Part shown: positions 31,234 through 33,887 of the stretch, piece after piece | How positions within the stretch are numbered: the first letter of the stretch is position 1 | How the letters are laid out: each line of letters opens with the position of its first letter | Source: Sphaerochaetaceae bacterium | GTDB lineage: Bacteria > Spirochaetota > Spirochaetia > Sphaerochaetales > Sphaerochaetaceae | DNA length: 33,887 bases | Direction: 5' to 3' | Assembly (NCBI GenBank): GCA_028532915.1 | Contig: JAQQAI010000067.1 | Coordinates: forward strand, 1 to 33,887 | The notes under the pieces: model-generated | The model's database searches: none | The model's input: the letters and a program-made list of their open reading frames with translations, nothing else | What the model was told of the DNA's origin: nothing | Program-made: the position numbers and the translations under genes

Positions 31234-31944
31234 CTATTGCAGTCCATATAATCTGATATACTCAGATTCGTACGAAGGGGCGAGTGACCGGATGATCTGT
31301 TCCTGTTTCTTCATGTTCTCAAGGAGAGTCTGTGAAACAGTGCTGATTATCGCTGAAGGTTCCCACATGCTCATAGTGTTTTTCTTCTCGTCCGGGTTGA
31401 TCTCATTAAAAGTAAGGATATAGGTGTTGATGATGGAAAGAAACTTCCTGTAGGTCTCGAATACGAGCGGGTCCTGTTTTATCTGTTCTCTGATGTATGT
31501 GTCGAGATCTTCTGAAATAGACGGAGCGGATAAGGTCGTAAGAGAGTCGTTTGTTCCAAGAACGTAGTCATACGGATTTTCTATTACTATATGAGTGATC
31601 CATTTTTCTTGTTCTTCAATTGAATCTATAAGGACCGTCTTCATCTTTTCTGTCATCATCTCTGCAAAGATGTTCAGTCGTCTTTTCACGCCCGGTCTGT
31701 CAAAGTGTTCTTCGATGATCGAATACTCTGATTCGGAGAAGAAGGAGGAAACGGGAAGGCTTTCCAGTGAATCGGCAGTATTGTCTGTTGCGGCCTTCAA
31801 TGCCAGAGAGATCACCTCGTAGCCGCCTTTTCTTGCATCTTCGATCTCCTGGGGGCTGTATTGCACAGCATTATCGGATGTTGTGCATCCGAACAGAAAG
31901 AGTAACAGTACCACAGAAAGGATGAGAAGCTCTTTTAATTTCAT
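31234..31944 (-). CDS. Lipoprotein of unknown function
   Basis: A 236-aa protein with a clear lipoprotein signal: MKLKELLILSVVLLLFLFGC, lipobox LFGC, with lipidated Cys20 followed by 'TTSDNAVQYS'. The mature part is acidic, soluble and mostly helical ('EDARKGGYEVISLALKAA', 'VKRRLNIFAEMMTEKMKTVL', 'LLENMKKQEQIIRSLA'), with no family I can name. The start ATG 31944 lacks a Shine-Dalgarno, and a TATAGT -10 box ends 7 nt upstream. It is transcribed in the same direction as rarA, 48 bp ahead of it, but rarA has its own promoter in that gap. Likely anchored on the periplasmic side of a membrane. Confidence 0.85.
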   Translation of the reverse strand: MKLKELLILSVVLLLFLFGCTTSDNAVQYSPQEIEDARKGGYEVISLALKAATDNTADSLESLPVSSFFSESEYSIIEEHFDRPGVKRRLNIFAEMMTEKMKTVLIDSIEEQEKWITHIVIENPYDYVLGTNDSLTTLSAPSISEDLDTYIREQIKQDPLVFETYRKFLSIINTYILTFNEINPDEKKNTMSMWEPSAIISTVSQTLLENMKKQEQIIRSLAPSYESEYIRLYGLQ

Positions 31945-31951
31945 GATGATA

Positions 31952-31979
31952 ACTATATCATCAAAGTAAAAAGAGTCAA
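31952..31979 (-). promoter_or_regulatory. Promoter of the lipoprotein gene, predicted leaderless
   Basis: On the minus strand TTGACT (31979-31974), 16 bp and TATAGT (31957-31952), then 7 nt and ATG at 31944. Confidence 0.75.
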
Positions 31980-32052
31980 ATATATCGTTTCACCTTGACC
32001 TTCAGGTGAGAAATGATGAAATTAACAGATAGATAAGAAATGGAGGAATTAT

Positions 32053-32760
32053 ATGGCACCAATCAGAACATCTTCACTTACAAATGTGAAAACCAGAGAA
32101 AATTCAATTTTGAAGAATGTATATGCCTGGATGAGTGCGGGACTTGCTTTGACCGCCGTGGTATCCTATACGGTCGCCTCGAGTGAGTCTTTGATGAGAA
32201 TGTTCTTTTCCAGTGCTTTCAGTTTCATGTTCGTGATCATTGCCCAGCTGGCACTGGTCATCTATCTGTCAGCACGGCTGGAGAAAATGTCCGCCATGAG
32301 TGCTGTTCTCTCATTTGCCGGATACTCGATTCTTACGGGAGTCTCGCTATCTCTCATAGTTCTGGCGTATACCCCGATCGTGTTATCGAGAGCATTTTTC
32401 ACCACCGCTCTTCTGTTCGGCGGTATGAGTTTCTACGGTATGGTGACAAAAAGGAATCTTGACGGTATCGGTCATTATCTGATCATGGGGTTGTGGGGGA
32501 TCATCATAGCTTCGATCATAAATATGATCTTTCAGAGCAGCGGTCTCTATTACATGGTCAGCTATCTCGGTGTGTTCATCTTTTTAGGTCTCACTGCCTG
32601 GGATACACAGAAGATAAAAAGAATGAACGATGCATACGGTTCCTCTATGGATGAGGATACCTATATCAAACTGTCGATCATCGGAGCACTTATGCTTTAT
32701 CTCGATTTCATCAACATCTTCCTTTTCCTTCTGAGAATATTTGGACGTTCTAATAGATGA
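32053..32760 (+). CDS. Bax inhibitor-1 / YccA family membrane protein
   Basis: Seven-helix BI-1/TMBIM family inner-membrane protein, 235 aa. Bacterial members act as pH-gated calcium leak channels or, as YccA, modulate FtsH proteolysis. After a hydrophilic N-terminus, 'SILKNVYAWMSAGLALTAVV' (TM1) is the family start. 'SLSLIVLAY' and 'TTALLFGGMSFYGMVTKRNL' follow. The last helices contain 'LGLTAWDTQKIKRM' and 'GALMLYLDFINIFLFLLRIF', with the two conserved Asp of the BI-1 di-aspartyl gate. ATG 32053 has GGAGG 7 nt upstream. It is divergent from the lipoprotein gene and ends in a strong terminator. Confidence 0.95.
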   Translation: MAPIRTSSLTNVKTRENSILKNVYAWMSAGLALTAVVSYTVASSESLMRMFFSSAFSFMFVIIAQLALVIYLSARLEKMSAMSAVLSFAGYSILTGVSLSLIVLAYTPIVLSRAFFTTALLFGGMSFYGMVTKRNLDGIGHYLIMGLWGIIIASIINMIFQSSGLYYMVSYLGVFIFLGLTAWDTQKIKRMNDAYGSSMDEDTYIKLSIIGALMLYLDFINIFLFLLRIFGRSNR

Positions 32761-32785
32761 TCGCAGACAGTTGAAGTCAACACAC

Positions 32786-32816
32786 GGGGAAGTCGATATC
32801 GATCTTCCCCCTTTTT
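32786..32816 (+). terminator. Rho-independent terminator of the BI-1 gene
   Basis: GGGGAAG (32786-32792) pairs with CTTCCCC (32804-32810), with TCGATATCGA between them extending the stem. It is followed by C and T5. No T tract is present in the other direction. Confidence 0.88.
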
Positions 32817-32820
32817 GTAT

Positions 32821-33075
32821 TTACAGGGCGATAACGGATAATAAAGTAGTGCTGTCGGAGCGGGGTGATACGTTCAATGATGCCGAATATATGTTGGAAG
32901 TGAAGTCAACTTCGCCATCATCGGCTACTTCTATCATCGTTGCAGGAGGGATATATGCCCAGATATGAATCATCTGGCTGCTGACAGTCCTTGATGCAGA
33001 GAGAAGGCCCGTCGTTCCGAGAAGGATAATCGTAAGAGCCATGATGTTTCTGATAAGATGTGATCTTCTTCCCAT
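32821..33075 (-). CDS. Small exported protein, 'SASRTVSS' family, copy C (diverged)
   Basis: The start ATG 33075 is fixed by GGAGG 6-7 nt upstream; the frame runs on upstream but that part has no RBS. 84 aa: a basic start 'MGRRSHLIRN', a hydrophobic core, then 'GLLSASRTVSS'. The mature part parallels copy A position by position ('MIHIWAYIPPATMIEVADDG', 'EVDFTSNIYSAS', 'TTLLSVIAL'), with about half of residues identical by eye. The conserved parts are the junction, the 'IP..T..EV.D.G.V.FTSN' core and the hydrophobic C-terminal strand. Promoter TTGACA-N17-TACTAT and a long upstream region resemble those of copy A. Family and function unknown. Confidence 0.78.
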   Translation of the reverse strand: MGRRSHLIRNIMALTIILLGTTGLLSASRTVSSQMIHIWAYIPPATMIEVADDGEVDFTSNIYSASLNVSPRSDSTTLLSVIAL

Positions 33076-33108
33076 TGCATTCCTCCACCGGTTCGTTAAG
33101 TAGAGCGA

Positions 33109-33137
33109 ATAGTACAATCGTCTTTTCGATATGTCAA
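33109..33137 (-). promoter_or_regulatory. Promoter of copy C
   Basis: On the minus strand TTGACA (33137-33132), 17 bp and TACTAT (33114-33109), with about 27 nt of leader before ATG 33075. The -10 box and spacing are the same as for copy A. Confidence 0.78.
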
Positions 33138-33445
33138 CTTCTAATTTATTGTGATAAAATGAATTAAGAGATGACAGATGAAATGAATTTTTATCATATG
33201 AAAGACTTTTAATAACAAGCATGGATGGACGGATATGAAGGAAAATGTCAATCCTATGACATGAAAGATATTCGAAATATTCATAGATTCGATGTTTCTC
33301 AATAAAATACTATCAATAAGTGAAAAAAAGTGACACAAGACAAACCGAACTTTTTAGCCCTTAAGAACAAAGCTGATTATACTGTACTATATGCAAACAT
33401 GTAACAAACATCTGCCATAAAAAAGTGAGAACTTTTTTTTTGTAT
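33138..33445 (-). other. Non-coding region homologous to the upstream region of copy A
   Basis: No gene is supportable. On the minus strand it carries the same ordered blocks as 15048-15357: a GGCAGATGTTTGT block after an AAAAAAGTT run, TTGTCTTGTGTCAC (33343-33330) and TTCATCTGTC (33182-33173). The spacing is nearly identical. Confidence 0.6.
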
Positions 33446-33659
33446 AGAAGTTGAAACATGCATATTAAAGAAAAAATCAGTAAATATTTGAGGAAAGTCC
33501 TCATATTACCCTACCTGAGATACAGAAAGAATGTCGTAACTTGTCAGAAGGACGATCCACTGCCTGCACCTTTCTTTACATGCAACGATAGTGTTCCTGT
33601 AATAGGTGAGAGAACACTGCAGATTCATTTCTATATTCCATCGAAATTGGAGCTGCATG
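33446..33659. other. Gap between the copy C upstream region and the copy B terminator
   Basis: An open frame on the plus strand starts at 33458 but has no Shine-Dalgarno and runs antisense into copy B, so I do not call it. One stretch of it (about 33613-33651) reads 'RTLQIHFYIPSKLEL', faintly like the 'KTLHIYATIPSRTTVEV' of copy A, and might be a decayed relative in opposite orientation. Nothing else is recognisable. Confidence 0.35.
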
Positions 33660-33660
33660 A

Positions 33661-33688
33661 AAAAAAGATCCGCGGTGAAAGCGGATCT
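33661..33688 (-). terminator. Rho-independent terminator of copy B
   Basis: On the minus strand AGATCCGC (33688-33681) and GCGGATCT (33673-33666) form a perfect stem followed by T6. It is nearly identical to the copy A terminator. Confidence 0.9.
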
Positions 33689-33713
33689 CTTACCTATCAG
33701 AATGCTAATCTAG

Positions 33714-33887
33714 TTATCTGGCGACGACTGAGAGCACTGTGGTATCACCTTCAGATTGGATCACATCTGTTGCCGCCGCTGAATTGTTGGAAGTGAAGAA
33801 GACTTGACCGTTATCAGAAACTTCTACCGTAGTTCTTGAAGGGATGGTTGCATATATATGAAGCGTCTTGCTGCTTACTGTTCTGGA
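33714..33887 (-). CDS. Small exported protein, 'SASRTVSS' family, copy B (5' end beyond window)
   Basis: Codons for the mature part only are visible, from Ser-Arg-Thr-Val-Ser-Ser at the window edge to TAA at 33714, 57 residues. It differs from copy A at two residues (Tyr to Ser in 'VIQSEGDTT', Thr to Ser in 'VLSVVAR'). At DNA level about seven mismatches fall in 228 bp, including the 3' untranslated region and terminator, and the identity stops right after the terminator. This points to recent duplication or gene conversion. The signal peptide and promoter are outside the window. Confidence 0.8.
   Translation of the reverse strand, partial: SRTVSSKTLHIYATIPSRTTVEVSDNGQVFFTSNNSAAATDVIQSEGDTTVLSVVAR

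Noticed and set aside
33458-33796. 112-codon plus-strand frame near the right end
   Set aside because: It has no ribosome-binding site, its last third is antisense to copy B through the terminator, and its coding character is poor. A short stretch faintly resembles the copy A core, noted in the gap entry, but not enough to call a gene.

Overview
The window is bacterial chromosome, most likely from a spirochaete of the Sphaerochaeta/Spirochaetaceae type. This rests on moderate GC, exported proteins with an 'ANGEE'-like start after the signal peptide, a RarA ATPase fused to a methyltransferase-like domain, a tig-clpP-clpX-DHH block, beta-barrel proteins ending in an aromatic residue, and tRNAs without an encoded CCA. 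The assignment is inference from protein character, not from a database match. No rRNA, CRISPR array or prophage is visible.

Layout. 1-999 (minus) is the 5' part of a TRAP transporter solute-binding protein. An apparently intact IS30-family element (1340-2589) separates it from a YghZ-type aldo-keto reductase (2679-3707) and a convergent PutP Na+/proline symporter (3787-5256). 5428-6416 is a compact peroxide-response operon: a thioredoxin-type glutathione peroxidase translationally coupled to an OhrR-like MarR repressor, with a perfect 18-bp palindrome in the promoter spacer. 6489-9977 holds two predicted outer-membrane proteins, a GAF-GGDEF diguanylate cyclase and an XRE repressor. 10046-11876 holds a D-2-hydroxyacid dehydrogenase and a divergent TipAL-type MerR regulator with a classic 19-bp-spacer promoter. 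11959-14933 is a two-gene operon of a HyuA-like ATPase-fold protein and an HDAC-superfamily deacetylase with a C-terminal zinc ribbon. 15766-17323 is an arsR-acr3 arsenite-efflux operon, followed by exodeoxyribonuclease III and a small membrane protein.

18851-19625 looks like a scar next to tRNA-Leu(GAG): a decayed partial copy of that tRNA, short repeats, and a protein fragment resembling the C-terminal winged helix of AlbA_2/RecG-like regulators. From 19690 to 28941 the minus strand carries housekeeping genes (pepF, rdgB, a spirochaete-type hypothetical, a DHH phosphoesterase, clpX, clpP, tig), a glycerophosphodiester phosphodiesterase, and six tRNA genes (two Gly, plus Leu, Lys, Arg and His). 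The right end has rarA-methyltransferase, a lipoprotein, a BI-1/YccA protein and two members of a small exported protein family.

Most unusual content. (1) A family of about 82-residue exported proteins with an 'SASRTVSS' junction occurs three times (15438-15686; 32821-33075; 33714-33887, cut by the window end). Two copies are about 97% identical and inverted, 18 kb apart, and two have long homologous non-coding upstream regions with matching promoters. (2) At least four genes (starts 9977, 11127, 31186, 31944) have well-formed promoters whose -10 box lies only 6-7 nt before the ATG with no Shine-Dalgarno, so leaderless mRNAs are predicted. (3) Several operators can be placed precisely (OhrR-like, MerR/TipA-like, ArsR, XRE). 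All functional calls were made by reading sequence and motifs; no searches were run.
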